Shown: positions 1 through 8,798 of the stretch, piece after piece
Position numbering within the stretch: the first letter of the stretch is position 1
Layout: each line of letters starts with the position of its first letter
Origin: DATAGF01 sp963819845
GTDB lineage: Bacteria; Actinomycetota; Thermoleophilia; Miltoncostaeales; Miltoncostaeaceae
DNA length: 64,000 nt
NCBI GenBank assembly: GCA_963819845.1
Contig: CAWFXQ010000002.1
Span: forward strand, 181,001 to 245,000
Direction of reading: 5' to 3'
The notes under the pieces: generated by a model
What the model was told of the DNA's origin: nothing
The model's input: the letters and a program-made list of their open reading frames with translations, nothing else
Databases searched by the model: none
Translations under genes and position numbers: made by a program

Positions 1-1
1 G

Positions 2-391
2 GTGGGCGCGGGCAGCGGCTACGCCGCCGCGGTGCTGGGCCGGCTCGCCGCGCGCGTCGACGCCGTCGAGGTGCGGGAGCCCCTCGCCCGGCGGGCCGCT
101 GAGAACCTGGCGGCCGTGGGGGCCCACAACGTGGCCGTGCACCTGGGCGACGGCACCGCGGGATGGCCGGCGGAGGCACCCTACGACGCGGTGGCGGTGG
201 CCGCGGGGGCGCGCGCCGTGCCGCCCGCGCTGATCGACCAGCTCGCGCCCGGCGGACGACTGGTGATGCCGCTGGGCCGCCGGCCCGAGCGGCAGCGGCT
301 GGTGCGGGTGCGCCGCGGCGACGAGGGCCCGGGGCCGGTCGAGGACCTCGGCATCCCGGTCAGGTTCGTCCCCCTGGTCGTGCCGGGCTAG
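2..391 (+). CDS. pcm: Protein-L-isoaspartate O-methyltransferase, C-terminal part (5' end outside window)
   Basis: SAM-dependent methyltransferase that starts repair of isoaspartyl residues in aged cytosolic proteins. The frame is open from the first bases, so the true start lies upstream. The visible 129 residues begin with the glycine-rich SAM loop VGAGSGY. Next come the acidic VEVREP strand that binds the ribose, the GDGTAGWP segment typical of the PCMT family, and an LAPGGRLVMPLG stretch near the end of the Rossmann fold. The stop codon overlaps by 4 nt the stop of the convergent S4 protein. The family call is firm; the substrate is inferred from the family. Confidence 0.88.
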   Translation: MGAGSGYAAAVLGRLAARVDAVEVREPLARRAAENLAAVGAHNVAVHLGDGTAGWPAEAPYDAVAVAAGARAVPPALIDQLAPGGRLVMPLGRRPERQRLVRVRRGDEGPGPVEDLGIPVRFVPLVVPG

Positions 392-783
392 CGGTCGCCC
401 CGGCGGCCGCGCATCGCCTGGATGCGGCGGCGGTCGCGCTTGGAGGGGCGGCCCGGCAGGTCGGCGCCCGGCGGCGGGGCCAGGCGGCGCTCCTCGCGCC
501 GCTGCTCGCGGGCCCGCACGCTCTCGGGTGTCTCGTCGTAGAGCACCGCCGCATGGGCGGCCGAGCCCCGCTTGTCGGCGAGGCCGCGCACCACCACGGT
601 CGTGGTGCCGTGGCCGACCGTCACGGCCACGGTCTCGCCGATGCGCACGTCGCGCGCCGGCTTGGCCCGTACGCCCTCCACCTGCACCCGCCCTCCCTGC
701 ACGGCCTCGGTGGCGAGGGACCGCGTCTTGAAGAAGCGGGCCGCCCAGAGCCACTTGTCGATGCGCACCCGCTCCGGGGCCAT
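388..783 (-). CDS. S4-domain RNA-binding protein, Hsp15-like
   Basis: 131 residues. An S4 domain fills residues 6-55 (RIDKWLWAARFFKTRS, then GGRVQVEG), the fold that Hsp15/HslR uses to bind 50S subunits with stalled nascent chains. The C-terminal third is a charged, Arg-rich tail, as in Hsp15. The ATG start is followed directly by the S4 domain. It is convergent with pcm and lies 7 nt downstream of the citrate synthase gene on the same strand, so the two may be co-transcribed. A role in recycling aborted ribosomes is known for the E. coli relative and is inferred here. Confidence 0.85.
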   Translation of the reverse strand: MAPERVRIDKWLWAARFFKTRSLATEAVQGGRVQVEGVRAKPARDVRIGETVAVTVGHGTTTVVVRGLADKRGSAAHAAVLYDETPESVRAREQRREERRLAPPPGADLPGRPSKRDRRRIQAMRGRRGDR

Positions 784-790
784 GCCCCGA

Positions 791-1963
791 TCATCCCACG
801 GCCGGGCGCGGGCCGGCGTAGCGCGAGCGCGGGCGGACGAGGCGCCCGTCGGCGGCCGCCTCCATCGCGTGCGCGGCCCAGCCGGCCGAGCGGCCGAGGG
901 CGAAGAGGCAGAGGGCGGCGCCCGGCGGCAGCCGCCGGGCCCGGGCGAGCGCGACCAGGCCGAGGTCGAGGGTGGGCTCGGTCCCCAGATCCTCGCGGGC
1001 GAGCGCGACTACGCCCGCGACGGCCGGGTCGGCCGCGGCGCGCGCCGCGCGGTCGAGGAGCCCGGCCCCCCGTGGGTCGCCGTCCGGGTAGAGCGCGTGG
1101 CCGAACCCCGGAAGCGCCCCCTGTTCGCGCAGGGCTCGGGCGACCGCCGCGCGCACGCCCTCCCGCCCGGCCTCGGCCAGCACGGCCTCGACGCGGTCGG
1201 TCATCCCGCCGTGGCGGCGGCCGCGGAGGGCGCAGAGGGCCGCCAGCAGAGCCGCCTCGAGCGGCGCGTCGGCCGAGGCCACGCAGCGGGCGGTGAACGC
1301 GCTCACGTTCAGGTCGTGGTCGGCGCACAGCACCAGCGCCGCGGTGAGGTCGGCCGCTGCGGACGGCCTCCCCCACCCCCGGGCCAGGCGGCGCCCGAGG
1401 GGGCCGCCCCCGCGGGCCCCGGCGGCGGCGAAGAGCCCCTCCACCACCGCCGCGGCCCGGCGCGGGGCGGCGTCGCCGAGGGCCGCCACCCCCGCCACGG
1501 CTCCCTCCGCGCCGGCCAGGAGCCGCCGGGCCAGCGCCCCGGGTTCGGGGCCGCCGGACGTCCCCTCGGACGGCCCGGCGGGGAACAGGTCGCCCGCCGC
1601 GCCGGCCGACCCGGTCCACAGCAGCGCCGCGGCCTCCTCGAAGCTCGCGGTGCCCGCGAGCCCGATCGCGTCGACCCCGCGGTAGTAGAGGCCGCCCCCC
1701 TCGATGAGGGTCAGGCCGGAGTCGAGCACCGGCCCGCCGAGGTGCAGCGACCCGAGGGCGGCCATGGCCGGGTCGCGGCTCCGGGCGCGGCGCGCGCGCA
1801 GGTCCTCGATCGCCGCGCGGGGGTAGCGGCGGGCGCGGCTGGGACCGGGCCCCGGCCGCGACGCCACCAGCCCACGGCTGACGTAGGCGTAGAGCGTCGG
1901 CCGCGAGACGCCGAGCAGGTCGGCCGCCTGCTGGGCCGTGAGGGATGCGTCTGCAGCCGCCAT
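791..1963 (-). CDS. Citrate synthase with N-terminal helix-turn-helix domain
   Basis: 390 residues. Residues 7-60 form a MerR/excisionase-type HTH (TAQQAADLLGVSRPTLYAYV) that carries a predicted DNA-binding function. The rest is a citrate/2-methylcitrate synthase fold that condenses acetyl- or propionyl-CoA with oxaloacetate. Catalytic residues are visible: His in RRHGGM, His in GFGHALYPDGDPR, and Asp in TLDLGLVAL. It is shorter than the usual 370-430-residue enzyme once the HTH is removed. The ATG at 1963 faces the divergent DRE-TIM gene across 57 nt holding a small palindrome, which suggests autoregulation. It could be a 2-methylcitrate synthase; substrate not decidable here. Confidence 0.85.
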   Translation of the reverse strand: MAAADASLTAQQAADLLGVSRPTLYAYVSRGLVASRPGPGPSRARRYPRAAIEDLRARRARSRDPAMAALGSLHLGGPVLDSGLTLIEGGGLYYRGVDAIGLAGTASFEEAAALLWTGSAGAAGDLFPAGPSEGTSGGPEPGALARRLLAGAEGAVAGVAALGDAAPRRAAAVVEGLFAAAGARGGGPLGRRLARGWGRPSAAADLTAALVLCADHDLNVSAFTARCVASADAPLEAALLAALCALRGRRHGGMTDRVEAVLAEAGREGVRAAVARALREQGALPGFGHALYPDGDPRGAGLLDRAARAAADPAVAGVVALAREDLGTEPTLDLGLVALARARRLPPGAALCLFALGRSAGWAAHAMEAAADGRLVRPRSRYAGPRPAVG

Positions 1964-1966
1964 AGT

Positions 1967-2020
1967 TGACGAGTGTAATCAAGATTGACTCACCATGGGC
2001 GCGCTTCTACCGTCCGGGGC
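1967..2020. promoter_or_regulatory. Divergent promoter region with small palindrome
   Basis: On the plus strand TTGACT (1985-1990), 17 nt, then TACCGT (2008-2013) resembles a -35/-10 pair that would start transcription almost at the ATG at 2021, that is, a leaderless mRNA. On the minus strand TACACT (complement of 1973-1978) is a -10-like box for the citrate synthase. A partial palindrome of form TnAATCnnGATTnA covers 1977-1989 and overlaps both elements, where the HTH of the citrate synthase could bind. No binding data; read from sequence only. Confidence 0.4.
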
Positions 2021-3331
2021 ATGGACACGATCGAGCTGCACGACCCCGCCCAGCCCGAGCTCTTCCCCGCCGCGTTCCCGCGCGAGGGCTTCCCGCGCTA
2101 CGACTGGACCGGCCGGCCGCCGGAGCTGCCGGCGGCGGCGTGGACCACGGAGACCACCCACCGCGACGGCCAGCAGGGCGGCCTGCCCCTCACCGTCGGG
2201 GACGGCGTGCGGATCTACGACCTCATCTGCGCCTTCACCGGCGCCAGCGGCGCCGTGCGCCAGGCCGAGTTCTTCGTCTACCGTGCGGACGACCGGGCGA
2301 TGCTCGAGGCGGCGCTCGAGCGCCACGCCGGCGGCGCGCCGGTGGAGCCCACCACCTGGATCCGCGCCAGCCGCCGCGACGCCGAGCTCGTGCGCGAGGT
2401 CGGCGTGCGCGAGACGGGGATGCTGGCCTCGGCCAGCGACTACCACACCTTCCACAAGTTCCGGCCCGGGGGCCGGCGCCGCGCCGCCGAGGCCTACCTC
2501 GACGCCGTGCGGGCGGTGCTCGACGCCGGGCTGCGCCCGCGCCTGCACCTGGAGGACGCGACGCGGGCCCCCGAGGAGTTCGTGCTGCCCCTCGCCCAGG
2601 CGGTCATCGACGCCTGCGCCCCCTTCGGGGCGGCCCAGCGGCCGAAGTTCCGGGTCTGCGACACGATGGGCCTCGGGCTGCCGCTCGACGCCGTCGCCGC
2701 GCCCCGGTCGGTGCCGCGCTGGATCCGGAGGCTGCGCGGGCTGGGCGTCGCCGGCGAGGACCTCGAGTTCCACCCCCACAACGACACCCACCTCGTGGTG
2801 GCCAACTGCCTGGCGGCGATCGCGGCGGGCTGCGCGGTGGTCAACGGCACGCTGCTGGGAAAGGGGGAGCGCACCGGCAACGCCCCGCTGGAGGGGGTGC
2901 TGCTGCACGCGATCGGCATGGGCCTGATGGAGCCGCCGCTCCCCGACTTCCGCGCCCTCAACGACCTCGCCGAGCTCTACGAGGGCCTCGGCGTGCCCCC
3001 GGCGCCGGCCTACCCGCTGTTCGGCCGCGACGCCCACCGCACGCGCGCGGGCATCCACGCCGACGGGCTCAACAAGTTCTGGCCGATGTACGCGCCCTTC
3101 GACGTGCCCGCCCTGCTCGGCCGCCCGCTGGAGGTGACCATCACCAAGGAGTCGGGGCTGGCGGGGCTGATCTTCCTCATCCGGCAGCACACCGGGCGGG
3201 AGCTCCCCAAGGACGACCCCGGGCTGCTCCGGCTGCACGACGAGCTGGCCCGCCAGTTCGACGCCGGGCGTCAGACCGCCGTGGAGTGGGAGGAGGTGGC
3301 GGAGCTGCTGGAGAGCCCCGCGGCCGCCTGA
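2021..3331 (+). CDS. DRE-TIM acyltransferase, Re-citrate synthase-like (isopropylmalate/homocitrate synthase family)
   Basis: 436 residues of the HMGL/isopropylmalate synthase family, which condense an acyl-CoA with a 2-oxo acid. Visible motifs: HRDGQQGG (metal-binding DRE loop), RQAEFFVY, HLEDATRAP, CDTMGLGLPLD, then HPHNDTH with the metal-binding HxH pair, NGTLLGKGERTGN and AGIHADG. The order RQxEFF, CDTxGxGxP, PRSVP and GERTGNxPLE resembles, from memory, clostridial Re-citrate synthases more than LeuA, and the LeuA C-terminal regulatory domain is absent. I chose ATG 2021 because the -10-like box sits just before it; an in-frame start at 1985 would add 12 residues. Divergent from the HTH-citrate synthase. 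Re-citrate synthase activity is an inference. Confidence 0.72.
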   Translation: MDTIELHDPAQPELFPAAFPREGFPRYDWTGRPPELPAAAWTTETTHRDGQQGGLPLTVGDGVRIYDLICAFTGASGAVRQAEFFVYRADDRAMLEAALERHAGGAPVEPTTWIRASRRDAELVREVGVRETGMLASASDYHTFHKFRPGGRRRAAEAYLDAVRAVLDAGLRPRLHLEDATRAPEEFVLPLAQAVIDACAPFGAAQRPKFRVCDTMGLGLPLDAVAAPRSVPRWIRRLRGLGVAGEDLEFHPHNDTHLVVANCLAAIAAGCAVVNGTLLGKGERTGNAPLEGVLLHAIGMGLMEPPLPDFRALNDLAELYEGLGVPPAPAYPLFGRDAHRTRAGIHADGLNKFWPMYAPFDVPALLGRPLEVTITKESGLAGLIFLIRQHTGRELPKDDPGLLRLHDELARQFDAGRQTAVEWEEVAELLESPAAA

Positions 3332-3334
3332 GCG

Positions 3335-3712
3335 TCAGCCCGGCTGCACGATGGAAAGGATGTTGCCCTCGGTGTCGGTGAAGAAGCAGCCCCTGGAATC
3401 CCCGAAGATCGCCACGCCGTCTACCGTCTTGAGCCCGGGCAGGTCGTAGTCCTCGAACACGACCCCGCGGTCGCGCAGTCGGGCCATGACGGCCTCGAGG
3501 TCGGCGACCCGGAAGCCGGCCGCGGTGGCCTTGTTCGTGCCGGCGAACTCGCTCGGGTACACCAACAGCACCGTGCCATCGCCGCATGCGAACGTCACCG
3601 CGCCCGGATTCTCCTCGACGACGGAGAGCTCAAGTGTCTTCTCGTAGAAGGCTTTCGCGCGGTCGAGGTCGCTTGCCGGAAGCGCTGGGGCCACTGGGGC
3701 ATCGGACAGCAT
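3335..3712 (-). CDS. VOC (glyoxalase/bleomycin-resistance) family protein
   Basis: 125 residues with the paired beta-alpha-beta-beta-beta modules of the vicinal oxygen chelate fold: a first half with ASDLDRAKAFYEKTL and a second ending in FFTDTEGNILSIVQ. The Glu in EGN near the C-terminus is a usual metal ligand in this fold. Such proteins act as lyases, dioxygenases or drug-binding proteins, and nothing here decides which. It is convergent with the DRE-TIM gene (3 nt apart) and lies 12 nt downstream of guaA on the same strand, so it may be read through from guaA. Confidence 0.75.
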   Translation of the reverse strand: MLSDAPVAPALPASDLDRAKAFYEKTLELSVVEENPGAVTFACGDGTVLLVYPSEFAGTNKATAAGFRVADLEAVMARLRDRGVVFEDYDLPGLKTVDGVAIFGDSRGCFFTDTEGNILSIVQPG

Positions 3713-3724
3713 GCGGCTCCTCCT

Positions 3725-5239
3725 CTACTCCCACTCGATGGTGCCCGGAGGCTTTGACGTCAAGTCCAGCACGACCCGGTTGACCCCGTCCACCTCGTTG
3801 ATGATGCGGCTGGAGATGCGCTCCAGCAGGTCGTGGGGCAGGCGGGCCCAGTCGGCGGTCATGGCGTCGTCGGAGGTGACCGCGCGGATGACGATGGGGT
3901 AGGCGTAGGTGCGCTCGTCGCCCTGGACGCCCACGCTCTTGATCGCCGGCAGCACGGCGAAGCTCTGCCAGAGGTCGCGGTAGAGGCCGGCCCGGCGGAT
4001 CTCCTCCTGCAGCACGTGGTCGGCCCGGCGCAGGATGTCGAGGCGCTCGCCGGTGACGTCGCCGATGATGCGGATCGCCAGGCCGGGCCCCGGGAACGGC
4101 TGGCGCCACACCATCTTCTCGGGCAGGCCCAGCTCCTCCCCGACCACCCGCACCTCGTCCTTGAAGAGCTGGCGCAGCGGCTCGACCAGCTCCACCGCCA
4201 TGTCGTCGGGCAGCCCGCCGACGTTGTGGTGGCTCTTGATCTTGGCGGCGTCGCGCGAGCCCGACTCGATGACGTCGGAGTAGAGCGTGCCCTGCACCAG
4301 GAAGCGGGCGTCGGCCAGCTTGGCGGCCTCGGCCTCGAAGATGCGGATGAACTCGCGGCCGATGATCTTGCGCTTCTCCTCGGGCTCCGTGACCCCGGCC
4401 AGCGCCGACAGGAAGTGGTCCTGCGCCCGGACGTGGACCAGCGGGACGCCGAAGTGCCGGCCGAAGGCGGCCTCCACCTGCTCGCCCTCGTTCATGCGCA
4501 GCAGGCCGTGGTTGACGAACACGCAGGTGAGCCGGTCGCCGATCGCGCGGTGGACGATCAGCGCGGCGACGGCGCTGTCGACCCCGCCCGAGAGGCCGCA
4601 GATGGCCCTCGCCTCGCCCACCTGGGCGCGCACGCGGTTGACCTGCTCCTCGATGACGTGGGTCGCGGTCCAGGTGGGCGTGCAGTCGCAGGCCTCGAAC
4701 AGGAACCACTTGAGCAGGTCGGTGCCGAAGGGCGTGTGCACGACCTCGGGGTGGAACTGGACCGCGTAGAGCCCGCGGGCGCGGCTCTCCATCGCGGCCA
4801 CCGGCGCGCCGGCCGTGTCGGCGGTGACGGCGAAGCCCTCGGGCGCGCGCGCCACGCCGTCGCGGTGGCTCATCCAGCACACCTCCGCGGCCAGGTCGCC
4901 GAACATGCCCCGCCGCGAGCGCACCGTGAGCGCGGTCTTGCCGAACTCGCCCCCGCCGGTGCGCGCCACCTCGCCGCCGAGCGCCTGTGCCATGGCCTGC
5001 ATGCCGTAGCAGATCCCCAGCACCGGGATCCCCAGCTCCAGCAGCCGCGGGTCGAGCGCGGGCGCGCCCGGCTCGTAGACCGAGGCCGGCCCGCCCGACA
5101 GCACCAGCCCGGCCGGCTCGAGGGCCCGGATCTCCTCGGGGGGCGAGTCGTGCGGCACGACGGCCGAGAACACCCGGCACTCGCGGATGCGGCGCGCAAT
5201 GAGCTGGCTGTACTGGGCGCCGAAGTCCACCACCAGCAC
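3725..5239 (-). CDS. guaA: GMP synthase (glutamine-hydrolysing)
   Basis: 504 residues, full family length. The N-terminal class I glutamine amidotransferase has Cys in GICYGMQAM and His/Glu in QFHPEVVHT. Next is the PP-loop ATP pyrophosphatase with SGGVDSAVAA, then the C-terminal dimerisation domain ending in TIEWE. It converts XMP, ATP and glutamine to GMP in the cytosol. The GTG at 5239 gives a start at LVVDFGAQYSQL; the frame stays open about 28 codons further up with no ATG or GTG. FVNHGLLR appears where most homologues have FVDHGLLR. The IMPDH-like guaB3 lies 9 kb upstream on the same strand, past the RTX cluster. Confidence 0.97.
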   Translation of the reverse strand: MLVVDFGAQYSQLIARRIRECRVFSAVVPHDSPPEEIRALEPAGLVLSGGPASVYEPGAPALDPRLLELGIPVLGICYGMQAMAQALGGEVARTGGGEFGKTALTVRSRRGMFGDLAAEVCWMSHRDGVARAPEGFAVTADTAGAPVAAMESRARGLYAVQFHPEVVHTPFGTDLLKWFLFEACDCTPTWTATHVIEEQVNRVRAQVGEARAICGLSGGVDSAVAALIVHRAIGDRLTCVFVNHGLLRMNEGEQVEAAFGRHFGVPLVHVRAQDHFLSALAGVTEPEEKRKIIGREFIRIFEAEAAKLADARFLVQGTLYSDVIESGSRDAAKIKSHHNVGGLPDDMAVELVEPLRQLFKDEVRVVGEELGLPEKMVWRQPFPGPGLAIRIIGDVTGERLDILRRADHVLQEEIRRAGLYRDLWQSFAVLPAIKSVGVQGDERTYAYPIVIRAVTSDDAMTADWARLPHDLLERISSRIINEVDGVNRVVLDLTSKPPGTIEWE

Positions 5240-5353
5240 CCCTCCCGGCGCCGCCGCGGCCAGCGCGGGGTCGAGCGCGGCCTGCGTGCGGGGGGTGGGA
5301 GCCGAGGTGGTCAGGTCGTCAATCTACCGGAGCCCCTCGGACGGACGCCGCGC

Positions 5354-7065
5354 TCAGCAAGCGCGGCGCGACTCGGCCGGGCAGACGTCGCGCCCGGCGC
5401 CGCCCAGCGCGCGGTCGCGGCCCGCCTGGCCGATCAGACGGTCGCGCCCGGCGCCGCCGAGCAGCACGTCGCGGCCGGGCCCTCCCAAGATGCGGTCGGC
5501 CCCCGGCCCGCCAAGGGCGCGGTCGGCGCCGGCGCCCAGACAGATGAGGTCGCTGCCGCCCAGCCCGCGCACGAGGTCGTTGCCCGCCAGGGCGGCGATC
5601 ACGTCGCGCCGGCGCGTGCCGCGGATGACGTCGCGGCGGACGGTGCCGACGATGGTGGCCCGCTGCCCGGCGCAGCGGGTCGTCCTCGACAGGGGAGCCG
5701 CGCCTGGGGCCACCGGGGGCGGGGGCGCGACGGAGGGCGGGGACGGAAACCCGACGTCGCGGCGGAAGACGTTCGAGACGGCGTTCTCGTCCTCGGTGGA
5801 GAGGTTGTCGGCGCCCGACGTGAAGGCCACGTGGCGCCCGTCCGCCGCGAGCGCCGTCTGGGTGGAGGTCGCGTTCGCGGCCGCGCCCGCCGGACCGCTG
5901 GCCCGGCTGGCCAGGGTCGTGGTGCCGGCCGCCAGATCGCGCACGAAGACGTCGTCGACGGTGTCGTCGTCCTCGATGGAGAGGTTGTCGGCGGACGAGC
6001 TGAAGGCGACCTGGCGCCCGTCGGCCGAGATGCCCGGACTGGTGGCGCCCGCGTCGGCCGGGGCGCCGGCCGCGCCGGCGGCCCGGCTGGCCAGGGTGGT
6101 GGTGGAGGCCACGAGGTCGCGCACGAAGACGTGGTTGAACGCATCGCTCTCGTCAGCCGACAGGTTCCCGGCCACCGATCGGAAGACGACCTGGCGCCCC
6201 TCGGCCGAGATGGCCGGGTCCGAGGAGCTGCCGTCGGCACCGGGACCCGTCGGGCCGCCGGCCCGGCTGGCCAGGGTGGTGGACGCGGCCACCAGGTCGC
6301 GCACGAACACGTTGTCGGCCGCGTTCTCGTCCTCCGTCGAGAGGTTGTCGGCGCCCGAGACGAAGACGACCTGGCGCCCGTCCGTCGAGATCCCCGGGGG
6401 GACGAGCCCGCGTCGGCCGGCGTGCCGTTCGCCGCCCGGCTGGCCAGGGTGGTGGTGCCTGCCGCGAGGTCGCGGACGAAGACGTGGTCGAACGCGTCGT
6501 TCTCGTCGGCCGAGAGGTTGCCGGCCTGGGACAGGAAGGCCACGTGGCCCCCGCCCGCCGAGATCGCCGGCTGGGACGAGTCGCCGTCGGCCGCCGTGCC
6601 GGCCGTCGCCCGGCTGACCAGGGTGGTGGTGCCCGTCACCAAGTCGTGCACGAAGATGTTGTCAACCCCCTCGTTCTCATCGAGGACGAGGCTGTTGGCG
6701 GCCGACCGGAAGGCGACGAGCGCCCCGTCGCCCGAGATCGCGGGCTGGAACGAGTCCGCGTCGGCCGCCGTGCCGTCGGTGGCCCGGCTGGCGAGGGTGG
6801 TCCTGCCGGTCACGAGGTCGCGCACGAAGACGTTCTGGAACGCCTCGTTCTCGTCGACGACGAGGTTGTTGGCCTCCGAGAGGAAGACGGCGTGGCGCCC
6901 GTCGGCCGAGAGCGCCGGGTCGAAGGAGTCGCCGTCGGCCGGCGCGCCGCCTGTGGCGCGCGACACGAGGTCGAGGTCGTCCTTCGCCGCCAGGGCCGGC
7001 AGGGCCAGCGCGCCGGCCAGCAGGGCCGCGAGCGCGGCCCCGAAGGCGCCTCCTTTGGCGGGCAT
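5354..7065 (-). CDS. Secreted beta-propeller/RTX-like protein, frame broken near 6396
   Basis: Third gene of a tandem array. The signal peptide at the N-terminus (MPAKGGAFGAALAALLAG, ALALPALAA) is followed by KDDLDLVSRATGG and about seven TolB/PD40-type repeats of roughly 47 residues, of form SADGRxVAFxSxADNLSxxD then VFVRDLxxxTTTLxSRA. A Pro-rich linker leads to about 100 residues of degenerate calcium-binding nonapeptides (GGPGADRILGG, GGAGRD) with conserved Cys at both ends. Up to about position 6400 one frame matches; beyond it the repeats continue in another frame. The break is in a run CCCCGGGGGG at 6392-6401. It could be a sequencing error or real inactivation. A surface or extracellular role is inferred. 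Confidence 0.75.
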
Positions 7066-7346
7066 CCTCAGCAGCCCGCCCGCACCTCGGCCGGGCAGAT
7101 GTCGCGCCCGGCGCCGCCGAGGGCCCGGTCGCGGCCGGCCTGTCCCAGCAGCCGATCGCGCCCGGGGCCCCCGAGCAGGACGTCGCGGCCGGGGCCGCCG
7201 AGGATGCGGTCGGCGCCCGGCCCGCCCAGGGCGCGGTCGGCGCCGGCGCCGAGGCAGATGAGGTCGTTGCCCCCGAGGCCGCGCACCAGGTCGTTGCCCG
7301 CCAGGGCGGCGATCACGTCGCGGCGGCGCGTGCCCCTGATGACGTC
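6944..7346. repeat. Long direct repeat, copy 1 (partner 8677-9079)
   Basis: By eye the sequence appears identical to 8677-9079 (offset 1733) and diverges at both ends (6943/8676 and 7347/9080). It covers the 5' end of one propeller/RTX gene, the 2-nt spacer and the RTX-coding 3' end of the next upstream gene. That is the pattern expected from unequal crossing-over or gene conversion in a tandem gene array. It has no inverted ends or transposase and is not a mobile element. Confidence 0.85.
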
Positions 7347-8798
7347 GCGGCGGGCGGTGCCCACGATCGTCGCCTGGCGCCCGGCGCAGCGGGCCCGGCG
7401 GTCGGCGGGCGGCGGCGGCCCAGGCGTGGGCGCGGCGGCCGCGGCGCGCGGCGTCCCGAGCACCTCGCGCCGGAAGACGTCCACGACGGGGTCAACGTCC
7501 TCGGCCGAGAGGTTGCCGGCGGCTGACTGGAAGGCGACGAAGCTCCCGTCGGCCGAGATCGAGGGGAAGAACGACGTCCCGTCGGCGCCCGCGCCCGCAG
7601 GCCCCGCGGCCCGGGTGACAAGGGTGGTCGTGGCGGCCACGAGGTCGCGGACGAAGAGGTTGGTCACGTCCTTGCGGTCCCCGGCCGAGAGGTTGTCGGC
7701 GTCCGAGGCGAACGCGACGTAGCGGCCATCGGCCGAGATCGACGGCACGCTCGAGTCGCCGTCGCCGCCCGCGCCCGCCGCGCCCGTGGCCCGGCTCACC
7801 AATGTGGTGGTGCCGGCGAGGAGGTCGCGGACGAAGACGTCGGAGACCGCGACCGCGTCCTCCGCGGAGAGGTTGTCGGCGCTGGAGCGGAACGCGACGT
7901 GGCGCCCGTCGGCCGAGATCGCCAGGTTGGAGTCGGAGTCGCGGTCGCCCGGCGCGCCGGCCGGACCCGAGGCTCGGCTCACCAGCGTCGTCGTGTTCGC
8001 CAAGAGGTCGCGGACGAAGACGTCGGAGACCGCCTTGTCGTCCTCCAGCACGAGGTTGTCGGCCGCCGAGACGAAGGCCACCTGCCGCCCGTCGGCCGAG
8101 ATGGAGGGGACGAACGAGCTCGCGTCGCCCGGGGCGCCCGTCGCGGTCGAGGCCCGGCTCACCAGGGTCGTCGTGCCGCTCACGAGGTCGCGGACGAACA
8201 CGTCGCCGACGCCGTTGGCGTCGCCGGCGACGAGGTTGGCGGCCCGCGAGAAGAAGGCCACGTCGCGGCCGCCGTCCGCGATCGCGGCCGACGACGAGCT
8301 GTCGTCGCCCGGGGCGCCGCCCGCCGAGGTCGAGGCCCGGCTCACCAGCGTCGTGGTGCCGCTCACGACGTCGCGCACGAAGACGTTGCGGGGGTCGTCG
8401 GCCGCGTCCGGGTCCAGGTTGTCGGCCGCCGAGTCGAAGGCGACCAGGCGCCCGTCGCCCGAGATCACCGGGTCGGAGGAGTTCGCGGTGCCGCCCGCCC
8501 CCGCCGCCCCGGTCGCCCGGCTGACCAGCGTTGTCGTCCCCGACACCATGTCGCGCACGAAGACGTTGCTGAAGGCGCTGTCGTCGTCGCCGGAGAGGTT
8601 GTCGGCGCCGCCGTAGAAGGTGACGTGGCGGCCGTCGGCCGAGATCACCGGCGTCAGGGAGTCCGCGTCCCCCGCGGCGCCGCCTGTGGCGCGCGACACG
8701 AGGTCGAGGTCGTCCTTCGCCGCCAGGGCCGGCAGGGCCAGCGCGCCGGCCAGCAGGGCCGCGAGCGCGGCCCCGAAGGCGCCTCCTTTGGCGGGCAT
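7068..8798 (-). CDS. Secreted beta-propeller/RTX-like protein
   Basis: 576 residues, intact. It has the same signal peptide as the neighbour at 7065 and eight PD40-like repeats, each with SADGR and VFVRDL(L/V)xxTTTLVSRA. A linker with PTPGPPPPAD precedes RCAG and the RTX-like tail, which reads GNDLVRGLGGNDLICLGAGAD and then GGPGRDxLLGG units, ending in DICPAEVRAGC. Asp/Gly nonapeptides of this type usually bind calcium outside the cell. The three Cys-containing patches could form disulfides. The stop lies 2 nt upstream of the next start (7065), so the array is one transcription unit. No enzymatic motif seen. Confidence 0.85.
   Translation of the reverse strand: MPAKGGAFGAALAALLAGALALPALAAKDDLDLVSRATGGAAGDADSLTPVISADGRHVTFYGGADNLSGDDDSAFSNVFVRDMVSGTTTLVSRATGAAGAGGTANSSDPVISGDGRLVAFDSAADNLDPDAADDPRNVFVRDVVSGTTTLVSRASTSAGGAPGDDSSSSAAIADGGRDVAFFSRAANLVAGDANGVGDVFVRDLVSGTTTLVSRASTATGAPGDASSFVPSISADGRQVAFVSAADNLVLEDDKAVSDVFVRDLLANTTTLVSRASGPAGAPGDRDSDSNLAISADGRHVAFRSSADNLSAEDAVAVSDVFVRDLLAGTTTLVSRATGAAGAGGDGDSSVPSISADGRYVAFASDADNLSAGDRKDVTNLFVRDLVAATTTLVTRAAGPAGAGADGTSFFPSISADGSFVAFQSAAGNLSAEDVDPVVDVFRREVLGTPRAAAAAPTPGPPPPADRRARCAGRQATIVGTARRDVIRGTRRRDVIAALAGNDLVRGLGGNDLICLGAGADRALGGPGADRILGGPGRDVLLGGPGRDRLLGQAGRDRALGGAGRDICPAEVRAGC

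Noticed and set aside
3833..7261. Very long open frame on the plus strand opposite guaA and the RTX genes
   Set aside because: It is antisense to clear gene families, its product is composed of Arg/Ala/Gly-rich strings, and such open antisense frames are normal at this GC content.
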